Assembly (NCBI GenBank): GCA_947623455.1
Contig: OX392528.1
Span: 48,812,322 to 48,876,321, forward strand
DNA from: Mimachlamys varia
Lineage: Eukaryota; Mollusca; Bivalvia; Pectinida; Pectinidae
Length of the DNA stretch: 64,000 nt
Direction of reading: 5' to 3'
The notes beneath the pieces are model-generated. The model was not told the origin of the DNA and did no database searches. It worked only from the letters and a program-made list of their open reading frames with translations. A program made the position numbers and the translations under genes. Positions 52,168 through 64,000 of this stretch are shown in pieces (positions within the stretch are counted from its first letter, which is position 1; each line of letters begins with the position of its first letter).

Positions 52168-52553
52168 AGGCCCAATATACGTAACTTCGGGGAAATTTTC
52201 GTGATTCTGAAAAATTCTAAAAAAAAATCCAGTTGATAACCATGCAAAAATAAGCTTAAAACGAAGTAAACCTGGGCGGTAACTAACAAGACACTATGGA
52301 CAAAAAAAATCCAAGGAATTGAAAATAATGCAGGTGGGGCCCACTTCAACAACAAATCGCAGGTAGAAGACGGTTCGAAATAGACGCGTGTTTACAAATA
52401 GCGTGTTTCAACTGCTGCTGTACCGGTAACCGCGAAAGAATTAATCTTGAATATTGCTGATATCAGTTAATTTTAGCTAAATCTATAAATATAATAAGTT
52501 ATTAGGCTTGATTTTCGCTTCAAGTTTTGCCGAAAGTTACGTATATTGGGCCT
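52168..52553 (-). mobile_element. TTAA-flanked MITE, copy 4
   Basis: 386 bp, same orientation as copy 3, with TTAA on both sides (52164-52167 and 52554-52557) and the AGGCCCAATATACGTAACTT terminus with its inverse. Confidence 0.82.
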
Positions 52554-52557
52554 TTAA

Positions 52558-55500
52558 CAACTAGCTGAACAGAAAAAAAATAATAAAGTGCTAAGAATAA
52601 TGATAATTATAGAAGGCAAGGGAGGTATACCGAGATCCAAGCTGGAATGCAAATTTTTAATCCTTGAACGAGCTTCCAACGACAATGTGTGTGCTAAATG
52701 TGAAGAGAATTTATACATGTTTCAGTGAGGTAAGACAGTTGTACATGTGAAGGTCATACAGATAACATCACAGTACCTGTTGAGGCAGCCTCAATATGAT
52801 AGATGAAATGAAAAGAGGTAAATGGAACTTACATGTACAACTTGTTTCAATATTCAAGAAGTTTATATTTTCGGTAATCTCGGTAAATAAAACCGAGGTT
52901 ACGGCTCAAAGGTACAATTGTATGTGAAAAATTCTGTTTACATAATATAACTAAACATAGAAACAACGTACTATCAAATGTTATACAATTTGGAAAGTTT
53001 TTTCTTGGTGTAGCAGGGTTTTTTTTAAGAATATTCAATTTTGCTTTATTATAGTCCATACATATGATATATAAATTATTATTATGATTTTTTTTTTTTT
53101 TCAAAAATGCAAAATATGGTTGTTCATGGTAGTGTAAAGATGACACTAGCCCAGATATGTTTTCATAATTTCATAAACTCTCAGATAAATGCATTCCAAA
53201 TATGCAATCATCCCTGATAAAACTGAAACAATAATTATTTGTTTTTACAAATCTGGTTGTCATGACAACCATCTCAAATATGCATAAGTTAGGGAAATTT
53301 GATCATTTGGTCAATTTTAGCCCATTTTTGGATAGTTTTTCTATTAGAAACTATTGAGCACATTCTAGAACAAACTTAATATCAAATAAGAATATGTAGG
53401 CATTTATACCACATCTTTAGGAGACATATAAAGTTTGTTCAAGAATGCGCTCTTTGGTTGATGTAAAATTGACCAAAATTAACCGAATAATTTATATTTC
53501 AGTTAAGATGTTTGATGTAAAATGTAATTTCATTATCAAATATCTAAATTGATAATTCTTAGATACTAGGGGTAAAATGCACTTTTTTCTAGGGGATTGG
53601 ACCAGAACTTTGGTCAAAACACAACCCCTGTAAAACAAGTATTAAGCCATGGCCAGGGAAAAAGAAATCAGAATCGAAAAGGGCTATAACTCTAGTAACA
53701 AAAGCCCTGAAGGTCATTAGCCGTCACCTAAGTTATATCATAGGTACACTGGTAGCTTAATTTCATTATCAAGATTTGATGAGGAAATTAACATGTAAAT
53801 AAAGTGAAATACAATACTTATCACCAAAGGATAAGGGATTTAAAAACAATTAATTCAAATAAATTATTATGCTGCTGAGATGATAATCACCAAGTACTTG
53901 TAGGAATATAATTTCCTACTGAAAACGGACAAAATATAAACTATAGTAAATTTTGCCCCCTCCCCAAGGGAGTATAGCTGGCCCGGGGGTATTGAATTTT
54001 ATCAATTTTGAGCCCCTGATGATCTTTTAATATATATATGCAAAGAAATAAGCTGAAGTACCTCTGAGACTGGTGAAGATTTTCATAACAATACCCTTTA
54101 TTTACTCTTTTTGGGGCAGGGATCCTAATTTTGATTTGATATCATCTTCTACCAAGGGTGATTCTCGTCAAAAATATGATAATAGAAAAATATTCTACTG
54201 AAACTTGACAAAACTAGAATTGCCGTCCGTAGGATAACAAATAGTATTAGTAATATGCAGATGCTGGTAGTTTATGCAATAAGCAATCAGCCTTTTCCTT
54301 CATGCCCCCAGGGATATCTCCCACCATTTATACAAAATTAAATCTGCTTTGCCTAAGGATTCTTTACATTGAATTAGGACAGTTTTCCCTGTTTTCCATT
54401 TGTATAAGGATTTTAAAGAATTACATTTATTTCCCCTAATGAGCCCCATCCCTCTGTCCCCATGAAGGTCAGTCCCACCATTTATATACTGTACATATGT
54501 AGTATTGAACCCCCTTCAGCCAAATATGCCTGGCACTAAATATGTAGTTTCCTGTAATTCTTAAGAGAAATCTTACACTATTAATACAATATCTGTATCT
54601 TGTCAATCCTTCAGTAGAGGCATATATTTCAAAGAATTATCTAACCCTCTTTGGACCCCACACCTCTGGCCCAGAGGGGCTCAGTCCAACCAGTTATACA
54701 AATTAAATCCCCTTCACCCAAGGATGCTTCAAACCAAATTTGGACATTAATTATGATATCATGTCAATGCTTCAGAAAGCGGTATTTGAAAGAATTACAT
54801 GTATTTCCCATTAGGGGCCTCAGCCCTAATAGAACTTTTCGCAACTTCTAAAATCCATGTCTCGTTTATTTATTTAAATTGGTCAAATCTGTTCTATGGC
54901 TCATGACTAGGAGCAAGTGATTGATAGGAAACGTTGATGGACGGACGGATGACGGACGCTGCGCCAAGGCATCGAGCTAACTGCCCTCCTGACAGGAGAG
55001 TTATTAACCATGGAAATATGTCGTTTTACTGAAAGTCGTTTCGTTTTAAACCACTTTTATATGTACAAATTACTCTGAATACCCTAGCCTAAGTCTTACA
55101 TATATGTACCTGTACAAGTTCGCAGGTCCCTGTGATCTGAGCAGCTGCTCGCATTATCAAATGGTGTTTTTATTTACATCAATAATTCTTGAATTAGAAC
55201 ATCTAATCATTTGAAAAGTCAGTCTTCAATGACGTTTAACAGGAGCTTTACGTCTCTATTTCTAATATAAATATATCCAAGATCATATAATCAGTTATTG
55301 ACTGCTTTTAAGTGATTTCCATGTGGACGATGTGGACGATAATTGGTCATGATCGCACAATAAAAGTACTAATTCGTCAAAAGATGCATAAAAGGCACTC
55401 TATATCAAAATTCATTGAGTCAGAGTTTAAATCTATACTTCAGTATCAGTTTCCCAAAGTGATCAAGTAATATTTTGCAATAGTAATGATAATCTGTTGG

Positions 55501-57784
55501 ACTTACCCAAATGTTAATCCATGAGTATTCACTATGCGGGAAAAAGTGACGCAGACTTTCAGATCGTCCGGTCTTGTACATGGCCAGTATATGTTTTCAT
55601 TAGTCGAAAGCTATAACACGTACTCATTTTTTTTTTTTTTGTTGTATTTGTTTTATTTTCAGAAATTTTCATACAATGCAAAGGACAATATTTTTCAAAT
55701 AATCTATCACATTCATATGTAGAAAAATATATTACACACAATCACTTACTTAAAATTTTATACAATCATTCAGTTTTTAGGTGAATTTACCAAATATAAC
55801 CTACATAATATTGTATTTACGGAAAGGAAGAAAGCAGAAAATAAAATTTTATGAAGGAAGGAAAGGGGGACAAAAACATGAACAAAAACAAAGAGGATTC
55901 TGTCGGTTGCAAAAGACTGTTCGTGACAATATTTTTGACAAATCATTTGCAAGACAATCATCAGACAATGTAATATATATATGTTGAATTCCAACAAAAG
56001 GCATATTGTAATTTCTAACCAAACTCGTGTTATTTAGCCTATATAATCTAATTCTGCGTTTAACAGATATAAACCAGGCATACACATTTTGACCAGAACG
56101 TGGCTAAATTTTAACATGTTATTAAATACTACACATGTCCGATACTTTTACAAAAAATCGAATATTACTAGTCTACAAAATACAACAGTTTGTGATATTG
56201 AATGTCATACAGGGGTGGATCAAGAAACTCCTAATGTAGGGGGTCCCATTGCAATCTGTTCGGTCTCTATTTCAAACTGATTCATTTCATTTCGTGTTAA
56301 AAAAAAACACAAACAATTTTATGGCAGCAATTGGTATTCAACAAAATAAAAGAAAATGTTCTCCTTCGTTTCTCGTCCGTACATAAATCCTTTCTTATCT
56401 ATCTATTCTCACATCGTCTGAAACCCATGGTACACTTCTCAGACGTTTGCATACGTCAGTGAAGTGTACCGTGGGTTTCCGACGAGGCTATTCTCAATGA
56501 AAACATAAACCAAATACTTTTTCGACAATTTAATAGCATGCAAGATACGTGTACATCAGATTTAATTTGTAACATCGCGAATTCACCTGAAACATTTAGG
56601 AATGCACTTAAATGTCCACACTTCCTGTCCAATACACGTACATTCCTGGACGTCACAATGGAAAAACGCTGTCGCTGAAATACGAATACTACAAAAGCAT
56701 GTGTAGAACATAAAAACCAATAATTTGGAAAAATACACACATGTATTAAAGAGGCATCACGGTAAAACTATATTTTTGTATGCTTATTTAAATTTACGCT
56801 GAAATATGTTCTCAAAAATTTTAATTAATAATTAAAAAAGGGAATCACTATTCGTTGATCAACGATTTGGACATGTAAATTTTTTTGCATCACATATGAT
56901 AACGCATGCGCATACCAAGCTACATCGGTAAACAAAAAATGGCGATCCGCGTGACCTACATGTAACTACCAAGCGAAAAGTGGCCGAATGGTCAAATTTT
57001 AACGTAAGAATTATATTACGGAAGCATAATGAGGGATGTGAAGTATTCAAGGGAGAGACTAACAGCCCAATTGTTTGCATTGTTACAGTTTTCTTCCGGA
57101 TAGCCAGTGACACAGTTTTTATTTGGTTTTGGGGCCTCCCAAGGGATAACTCTTTCATTCCTCTTTTACATGAAATGCGTGTGTAAAACTTGAAAGCGTC
57201 TATTGTAATATTCCCTTTATAATATTCCAGTAAAACGGCATCATTGAATTATATTGCTGAAGAGAAAGACCTTTTCACATACAAGAAAAACCGTATGGGG
57301 GGGGGGGGGGGGGGGGGGGGGGTTACGTTGTAAAACGCCGGTATCCCGGGTGATTGAGTTTAATGTATATACGGATTCAATTTGGACAAAATGAATAAAT
57401 GTATGTCATGTGCGGATAAAAAAATCTTGTCATACCTAATCTATAAAATACGGATTGTACAAATATTATCGGGTTTGGACCCCGGTATTAAATTTGATAT
57501 GAACCAAAATGCATCGTGAAGTCATTATTCATAAAAAAAATCATATACATGTATGTCCCATGTCTGCAGTTGTGTTGAAAATGTTAACGAACCTTTAAAT
57601 TTACATAAAAGGTACAGAATCATAACATTTATAAATGGATTAAGTATTCTACATGTTTAGTGCGTGGTGCGTCATATGAGTGCACGGACTTCCGTGATAC
57701 ATATATAATTGTAAGTGTTAAAGTATGTTGACGCTGAAATTTGGATAGATTTTTATGGAACGCCATAGCTGTCTTATATGGTAC
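52558..57784. other. Long gene-free stretch with dispersed-repeat debris
   Basis: No protein-like frame was recognised. 54100-54850 carries words typical of an old dispersed repeat (for example caccagttatacaaatta and a decayed near-copy at 54301-54360). A G homopolymer run lies near 57298-57322. Confidence 0.5.
56415..56484. mobile_element. Near-terminal-only copy of the 51365 inverted-repeat element
   Basis: Arms of about 30 nt (containing aaacccatggtacacttctc and the inverse) are separated by about 8 nt, giving an almost perfect hairpin. This is probably an internal deletion of the element seen at 51365-51705. Confidence 0.65.
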
Positions 57785-58145
57785 ACATTCGTTATATTAT
57801 GTGCCTTTATCATTATATTATGTGCTTGTGTCATTATATTATGTGCCTTTGTCATTATATTATGTGCATTTGTTATTATATTATGTGCTTGTGTCATTAT
57901 ATTATGTGCTTGTGTCATTATATTATGTGCCTTTGTCATTATATTATGTGCCTTTGTCATTATATTATGTGCATTTATCTGTATATTATGTGCATTTATC
58001 ATTATATTATGTGCTTGTGTCATTATATTATGTGCCTTTGTCATTATATTATGTGCATTTATCATTATATTATGTGCATTTGACATTATATTATGTACAG
58101 GTATCATTATATTATGTGCTTGTGTCATTATATTATGTGCTTTTA
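57785..58145. repeat. 21-bp minisatellite, about 17 copies
   Basis: Unit tcattatattatgtgccttt plus g, period 21 bp, with cttgt/atttg variants. Because 21 is a multiple of three, several frames on both strands stay open with a seven-residue periodic peptide; this is not evidence of coding. Confidence 0.92.
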
Positions 58146-58283
58146 TCTTTATATCGAAACACCTTTATATCAAGCGTCTTAGTGATTCAGCGGGAACAAA
58201 ATTTCGGGGTCACCGCCGTTGTCAATACACAATTTAAGCGCCGTGTTAACAGAGACTATTGTGGGTGAAACATCAAAATGTAA

Positions 58284-58444
58284 GATTTTAACGTTGCGAG
58301 AGCTGGATTTGGCAGCTTTGATTGACAAATATTTGCTGCAGCCTATCTGATGCTGAACTGAAAAGTCTAGGTATACAGTAGACACAGTCGGCGATCGGGT
58401 GAGGTTTAGAGAGGCTGTAAGGAAACGGAGCGTGAGAGCTCGAG
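58284..58444 (+). pseudogene. Broken SAM-domain-like exon upstream of the integrase ORF
   Basis: Three overlapping frames together read like a SAM domain: ILTLRELDLAALIDKYLLQP in one frame, LSDAELKSLGI in the next, and TVDTVGDRVRFREAVRKRS in a third. Two frame changes and in-frame stops break it. It ends at a good donor (GTAAGT at 58445). Joined to an acceptor at about 59041 it would still meet a stop before the downstream ATG, so at most it is 5' untranslated sequence now. The SAM match is by eye. Confidence 0.5.
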
Positions 58445-59095
58445 GTAAGTTTCAGCAGACGGCATCAGAATTGTCATTTAGGACTAAGATACATGTACAG
58501 TACACTTCAGCTTTGAAGTCGAACAGTGGCGGATCAAGAGCCTGCGGAGTTTAACCCCCTCCCCTGCCTCACTTTTTGCATAATTTTGTATAATTAAACA
58601 CAATAGTCCAATAACAGTACTAGTACTACTGTTGATAATGTCAACAAGTACCAATTTGGAATATATTGATCGAAATTGGGGAAAATAGAATCTAGAATCT
58701 AGAAATGCATGGTCTATTTTTAAATGGGACCTTTATCGGACTCCTAATACACACTTGGCAAATCCCTGGATCTACGGTATTCCAAATTTGTTAACAATAG
58801 CACTCTTAGTATGCTGTCCATGCTTTTCTGTTTGGAGTAGGCCTATATTCGGCAATTTAATTTGACAATTTTTTAAAGAGTTATTGCCCTTTGATTATTT
58901 CAACTCTTCGGTCTTGTAAAGAAATCACCTCCAACAATTTGCGACCTATTCTTCACATGTAGTTGTGTTTACCAGTTCGTCATTTGTATTAATGATTTGT
59001 GTGCGATATTCCAGTACATTACCTTTATGCTTTGGTTTCAGAAAGCTACCAGTAGCTAGGCCTATAGATCAAGGTGCAATGTGGCAGCATTAGTC

Positions 59096-60448
59096 ATGGA
59101 GGATAAAATGCTAGATCGACTGAGACAGTGTCAACTAAGCCACCTTTCTGCTAATTTTGAAAAGGAGAAGATTACACCTGACATTATAAGTCAACTTTCA
59201 GTGCATGAGTTGGAGGCTCTAGGTGTTAGCAACCGCAATGTAATGATGAAACTAAGAACAATTTGCACCACATTTAGAGGTACACAACCAATGAAAATAC
59301 CCATTGCTGGACCACCTGAGTTTGACATTTCAAAAGAGCTCATTGGAAATTTACTTGAAGAGGATTTCAAAATTTCGGAAATTTCAAATCTTCTTTGTGT
59401 ATCTGAAAGTACAATATATCGCAGAATGTCTCGTTTTGGTTTAAGTAAGACAAATTTTACGGATATTAGTGATGAGGACCTTGACTCCACACTTCTTGTA
59501 ATAATGACTGATTTTCCATTATGTGGGGAAAATATGCTTCGACAAATGTTGTCTGTGAAAGATATCAAAGTACAGAGGTCGCGACTAAGAGACAGCATTC
59601 ATCGGTTAGATACAGCAGGGGTAGAAGAGAGGAGAAAACATCGACTTCATAGGCGTGTTTATAATGTTGCTGGTCCAAACCATCTTTGGCACATTGATAC
59701 AAATCATAAACTGGTACGCTGGAAATTTGTCATTGTTGGTGGCATAGATGGCTTCAGCCGGATGGTAATGTTTTTATGGTGCACAGACAGTAATAATTCT
59801 AAGACTGTATTGGATTGTTTTCTATCAGGAGTTGCTGAGTATGGCATTCCAAACCGTGTTCGATCAGACAAGGGCCTGGAAAATGTTTCTGTTGCAGATT
59901 ATATGCTATCAAAGAAGGGTCCTGGAAGCATGATCACAGGAAAAAGTACACATAATCAAAGAATCGAGAGACTTTGGAGAGACGTTTTTGAAGGAGTTTT
60001 GTGTTATTTCTACAATTTATTTTACAACATGGAGGATCAGAATATTTTGGATCCTCTAGATGTAGTACATATAGCTGCCTTACACTATATCTACTCAGCA
60101 GAAATAAACAGGAGATTACAGTTTTGGGCTAAAGCCTGGGCAGGTCACAGAATCCGCACAGTAAGGACATCTCCAAGAAACCTTTGGATGTCAGGTCAAC
60201 TTCAGAATCCAATTGGGGTAGACCTCCATGAAGTTGAGCAGCAGAATTTTGATGTTGCCGGAGCCCAAGATGTCAACCAGGATGATGTAGAGGATGGAGA
60301 TCGTCCCATATTTGATCCACCTTCCCATGTCCTTAGTGAACAATGCAGACAAATCTTGGCTGAAGAAATTCTTTTAACAAGACATAACTGCAATTTCGGA
60401 ATTGAAGACTTTCGGAAATGTTTAGAGATAATAAAAAGACATACATAA
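59096..60448 (+). CDS. SAM-HTH-integrase (DDE, rve superfamily) domesticated or transposon-derived protein
   Basis: Uninterrupted frame of 450 residues from the first in-frame ATG (59096) to TAA; the frame is open 15 nt further upstream, but only from GTG. Residues about 5-57 look like a SAM interaction domain (LDRLRQCQLSHLSANFEKEK ... LSVHELEALGVSNRNVMMKL). Residues 80-118 form a helix-turn-helix (ISEISNLLCVSESTIYRRMS). About 195-390 is an integrase core with HLWHIDTNHKL, VGGIDGFSRMV, RVRSDKGLEN and HNQRIERLWRDVF, placing the catalytic triad at D201, D258 and E291. This integrase type, with its long C-terminal INRRLQFWAKAWAGHRIRT region, is found as many annotated copies in animal and fungal genomes. 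A 'tttcag' acceptor at 59036-59041 suggests an upstream exon. No terminal repeats were found around it, so whether it is mobile or domesticated is open. Confidence 0.8.
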   Translation: MEDKMLDRLRQCQLSHLSANFEKEKITPDIISQLSVHELEALGVSNRNVMMKLRTICTTFRGTQPMKIPIAGPPEFDISKELIGNLLEEDFKISEISNLLCVSESTIYRRMSRFGLSKTNFTDISDEDLDSTLLVIMTDFPLCGENMLRQMLSVKDIKVQRSRLRDSIHRLDTAGVEERRKHRLHRRVYNVAGPNHLWHIDTNHKLVRWKFVIVGGIDGFSRMVMFLWCTDSNNSKTVLDCFLSGVAEYGIPNRVRSDKGLENVSVADYMLSKKGPGSMITGKSTHNQRIERLWRDVFEGVLCYFYNLFYNMEDQNILDPLDVVHIAALHYIYSAEINRRLQFWAKAWAGHRIRTVRTSPRNLWMSGQLQNPIGVDLHEVEQQNFDVAGAQDVNQDDVEDGDRPIFDPPSHVLSEQCRQILAEEILLTRHNCNFGIEDFRKCLEIIKRHT

Positions 60449-61254
60449 TCAAATTTGGTGGAATTACAACAAGCTTAAGCAGTCTGAAAAAGTAACATGC
60501 TATATGATGCTTAAGATAACTTTTGTATTGTCAAATTATTTTTGTGTATGCATATATGGATGTTCTATGATATAAAATCAAAGCCAATTCCATCACCTTT
60601 ACTTCAGAGTATTCTTATTATTTAACAGACTAGTGCTGTACATATTGTATTTAATCAGGGCCCTGTATAAGAGATACAGACGTCCTATAGTTATCACTGT
60701 CTGTCCGTCTGTTGCGTGGCAAAGTAAAAAGTTAAAAACTTGACCTTGACCTTTGACGAAATGACCTTGAATTTTGGTCAGTTGATTCCTTATATTCTGA
60801 TAAACTTTGCTTCATAATTTATATAATGTTATAACAAAATGTCATCAGTGAAAAGTTACAAAATTTGACCTCTGGCCTGGTCACCTTGAATTTTGGTCAG
60901 TTGGCTCCGTTCTCAATCCCGACCAACTTTGCCGCATAACGTCATAACAAAACTATAAATAAGTGAAAAGTTACAAAATGTGACATTAACCTTTAAACCT
61001 TATGATCTTGCTTTTTGAACTCCATAATATTTTTGTAAACTGAACATCCTGATCAACGTTCATGTAAATCGGTCAATAAACTAGGAACTGTAAGCCGATG
61101 GCTAACTAATACCCCCCCCCCCCCCCCCCGCTTCCTCTTATTAGAGGTCTCTGACATGTTTTTGAAAAAAACATGATGTAGTATATAAAATACATTATAT
61201 AATGGATTATCTTATATTACTATGTATCACCGCATATTTAAAAAAAACAAAGAA

Positions 61255-61625
61255 GGATCCAGTAGTTTAGGAGGAGTTGTCCGGACAACATTTTATTAAG
61301 GAAACCTGTGTATAGTGACCTGGTTACCATGGCAATCAAAATTTTGACAAACGAAACCCTGCATGCACATCTACACATGGTCCCCAACAATACTGCCAAG
61401 TTTCATTGAAATCGATCCAGTAGTTAAGGAGGAGTTGTCCGGACAACATTTTATTACGGAAACCTGTGTATAGTGACCTGGTTACCATGACAACCAGAAT
61501 TTTGACAAATGAAACCCTGCATGCACATCTACACATGGTCCCCAACAATACTGCCAAGTTTCATTGAAATTGATCCAGTAGTTTAGGAGGAGTTGTCCGG
61601 ACAACATTTTTCTACGGACGGACAG
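61255..61625. repeat. Tandem copies of an approximately 160-bp dispersed repeat
   Basis: The words aggaggagttgtccggacaa, aacctgtgtatagtgacctg and tgcatgcacatctacacatg recur at about 160-bp steps in two full copies and one partial copy. It is flanked on the right by ggacggacagacagacgg and a CCCCCC...GGGGGG-bounded end. Confidence 0.8.
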
Positions 61626-62718
61626 ACAGACGGACACACAAGCTGATTCCAGTATACCCACCCCCCCTAACTTCGTTGCGGGGGGGTATAATAATTATCA
61701 GCCAGGACATTATGAAGCACTTTGGTCAGAATTCAACAAGGAGTAAAATTGACCAAAAGATCAACCTCACCGCGTTTGACCATTGGGTCCAAAGCTCAAG
61801 GATTGATGATAATGGGAGATAAATAGCCACATGATGGGGCCCTTCCTGACTTGTCAATGTTCTAACTACATGTATATCCATATAATTGGCAGTGCTGTTA
61901 TAATTAATTAATTTATGCCAAACTTTGACTGAAAAATAAGAAGTTGATTATAATACCAAATTGGTATGTCCTATGATAATTTGACCCCATGGAAACTTAA
62001 ACCCAGAGTTAGATTTTTAAGGTTATTGGTATACAAGTACTTTAAACTGAAATGCTATTCTTAAATAGTCAAAATAAATGTTTCAATTCATGTGAAAATA
62101 TATACATTAGGGCAGGGTTAAGATCATACCTCAAGGGCAAGAGCTAGTGCTTTCCACATCTCCCAATTAAAAAAAAAAAAAAAAAAATGGTGGCTCCCCA
62201 TTATAATAAATGATAATAATGTGTAGCTATCAATTTTTTGGGAGGTTGAATTAAATACCATGGCTCCCTATAGCTATGATGATAATGATGGGGAACCATG
62301 GTATTTTAACCCAAACTCCTTCTTCAGTAATTAAAGTAAGTAAATATTTTCATAGTTAACATGCAATCTGTCAATGCATAAATAATCTTTATCTTTCCCA
62401 TTCATATGCTGATTTAGTGAATGTAGATCTAGCAATGTACCTTCATGGGGGAATTTGCAATTGAAGATCTACTGATATATATATATATCTTTATAATACC
62501 TGACAGATTACATGATAAGGGGAAATGAATTAGAAGTAAATAAATTTCAAACCATTTCATGATTATCAATCAAAGATTTATTGAATAACATCAATCAGTT
62601 TTAGTCAATCGTAAATTCCAACTCTATGAACATTAATGATACTTGTAAATGATAGTAAGACATACCCCATATTGTTTTCAGAGTAGATCAAATATAATTA
62701 CTGATTTGATACAGTAAT

Positions 62719-62822
62719 TATGTCCCCCAAACGAAGTGGGGGGACATATTGTTTTTGCTCGGTTTCTTATTATGTCCCCCAAACGAAGTGGGGGGACATA
62801 TTGTTTTTGCTCGGTTTCTTAT
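62719..62822. repeat. Direct 52-bp duplication of the TATGTCCCCCAAACGAAG element end
   Basis: Two identical 52-bp units (62719-62770 and 62771-62822) each contain CCCCCAAACGAAGTGGGGGG, a short palindrome. An ATT microsatellite follows. Confidence 0.9.
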
Positions 62823-64000
62823 TATTATTATTATTATTATTACAAGCTTTACCGAACATAATCTTACAGTGTACGTGAATGAAGAAAGTATTTTCGTACA
62901 AGTATCAGCTGTACGTTTTTGTTTTTCGAAAGCACTGTCAGCTCAACCACACTTCGTCCAACCATGCTCTTCGTCTTCATTGATAGTGTCGTATTTCTTC
63001 TTGTTTGTCAGATGCATCTGTTCCGATCTTTCAATAGTCTCTTTCAGCTTCTTTCTTGTCTAGTCTTAGCTTGTGACTCTGTTTTCGTCAGCCAATATTG
63101 TTTATCGCGGCTACCTGACATTTGCGCTTCCCGTTCTATTTTTATACGAGAAATCACGTGATTTTTTTTTCGAATCATGTGACCACTATCCTGCTCCCGG
63201 TTCCGTGCCGATTCGCAAGAAAACATGAGAAATGTTTTTTTAACATAGAAAACGAGAATAAAAATATAATTATGGTACTGATGTGCTTAGTAATAAATCT
63301 TGATATTACATAAATATGTTATTGTTTGATAATCTAAACTGTTAAGGTTAGAAAAATTATAGAAAATATTTCATGTCGTACAATGTTGATATTCCTATAA
63401 TTAGTCGAATGGCGGTGGCGAAATTGAGCAGACGAAGACCAAATTTAGCGGGAAATGCCGTTTTAAGGTACTTTCCGGTTAATTGACACAACTGAGACCT
63501 TGATTTTTCTTCTTAGAATAACATTTGCCTTCAGAAAACGTATTTCATTTGGAAATTGGTCCAAACACGAGCTAATTATTATTATTATGTAAGATTATGT
63601 TTTAATTATTATTCTTATTATTATTATTATTCTTGTTTCTTCCACTTTCTTCCGCCGCGGAGGTTTCCGACCGTTTTCTCAAAAACTACTGGACGGATCT
63701 TCACGAAACTTCACACACATACTCATTAGGGGCGGGGTGTGTGAAAACGGGTTTTTTTTTCGCGACCGGAAGTCCAAGATGGCCGCCAGAGCTAATTTCC
63801 GGTTTTCAAAATTCAGTCTCCGATTTCAGTAAAAATTGGTACATGGGTGTTTTAAGGGATGCTGAATAACATGGTAACATTTTCGTAAAGTTTGGTTGCC
63901 ACCGAAACGAAAATGGAGGCCTCTGATTGGTCGAAATTTATATATTGTCCGATTTCAATGAAATTTAATATATATGTGTAGTATTACACCAACAACATTG

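Larger units (their letters stand above)
60449..64000. other. Repeat-dominated stretch downstream of the integrase gene
   Basis: Contains a decayed repeat with tgaccttgaattttggtcag (60730-60960), C/G homopolymer runs (near 61112 and 61660), tandem 160-bp units (61255-61625) and TATGTCCCCC elements (62719-64000). No other protein-like frame was recognised. Confidence 0.5.

Noticed and set aside
57718..58268. Long periodic open frames on both strands (up to 175 codons)
   Set aside because: They come from a 21-bp repeat without stops; the peptide is a seven-residue echo and there are no coding features.
59081..59095. Five extra N-terminal codons on the integrase protein
   Set aside because: They begin with GTG; the first in-frame ATG is at 59096.
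62749..63161. Short hydrophobic frames of 80-104 codons
   Set aside because: They overlap dispersed repeats and ATT microsatellite and have no recognisable domain.

Overview
The window is animal nuclear DNA, AT-rich, with intron-split genes, GT/AG splice sites, TTAA-flanked miniature transposons, tRNA-like SINE fragments and many minisatellites. The repeat style and the protein sequences suggest a mollusc, probably a bivalve. This is an inference, because no species-diagnostic gene is present.

Layout. 1-4950: no certain gene. 4951-18153 (+): DLST, the E2 succinyltransferase of the 2-oxoglutarate dehydrogenase complex, eleven exons resolved and only the first exon(s) missing. 18154-27498: gene-free, several minisatellites. 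27499-36947 (-): complete seven-exon RDH13-like retinol dehydrogenase (322 aa). 36948-39759: gene-free with a tRNA-like piece and a minisatellite. 39760-42198 (-): intronless ADAM10-type metalloprotease (812 aa). 42850-50011 (+): complete seven-exon SDE2 (423 aa), divergent from the ADAM gene across about 650 bp. 50012-58283: no gene seen, transposon debris. 58284-60448 (+): intact SAM-HTH-integrase ORF (450 aa) with a broken SAM-like exon upstream. 60449-64000: mollusc-type dispersed repeats, one apparently nested in another.

The four conserved genes have unrelated jobs (TCA cycle, retinoid/aldehyde redox, shedding protease, replication/splicing factor), so no functional cluster is claimed.

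The most unusual signal is that three separate introns, two in DLST and one in the RDH gene, begin with a minisatellite whose unit contains the end of the upstream exon plus its 5' splice site. The result is arrays of about 10, 40 and 39 near-identical donor sites (periods 99, 50 and 44 bp). The true first donor is the only one that keeps the full protein, since the reading frame hits a stop just after it in all three cases. The second most unusual signals are a UBA/CUE-like module in the cytoplasmic tail of the ADAM protease and the SAM-integrase fusion.
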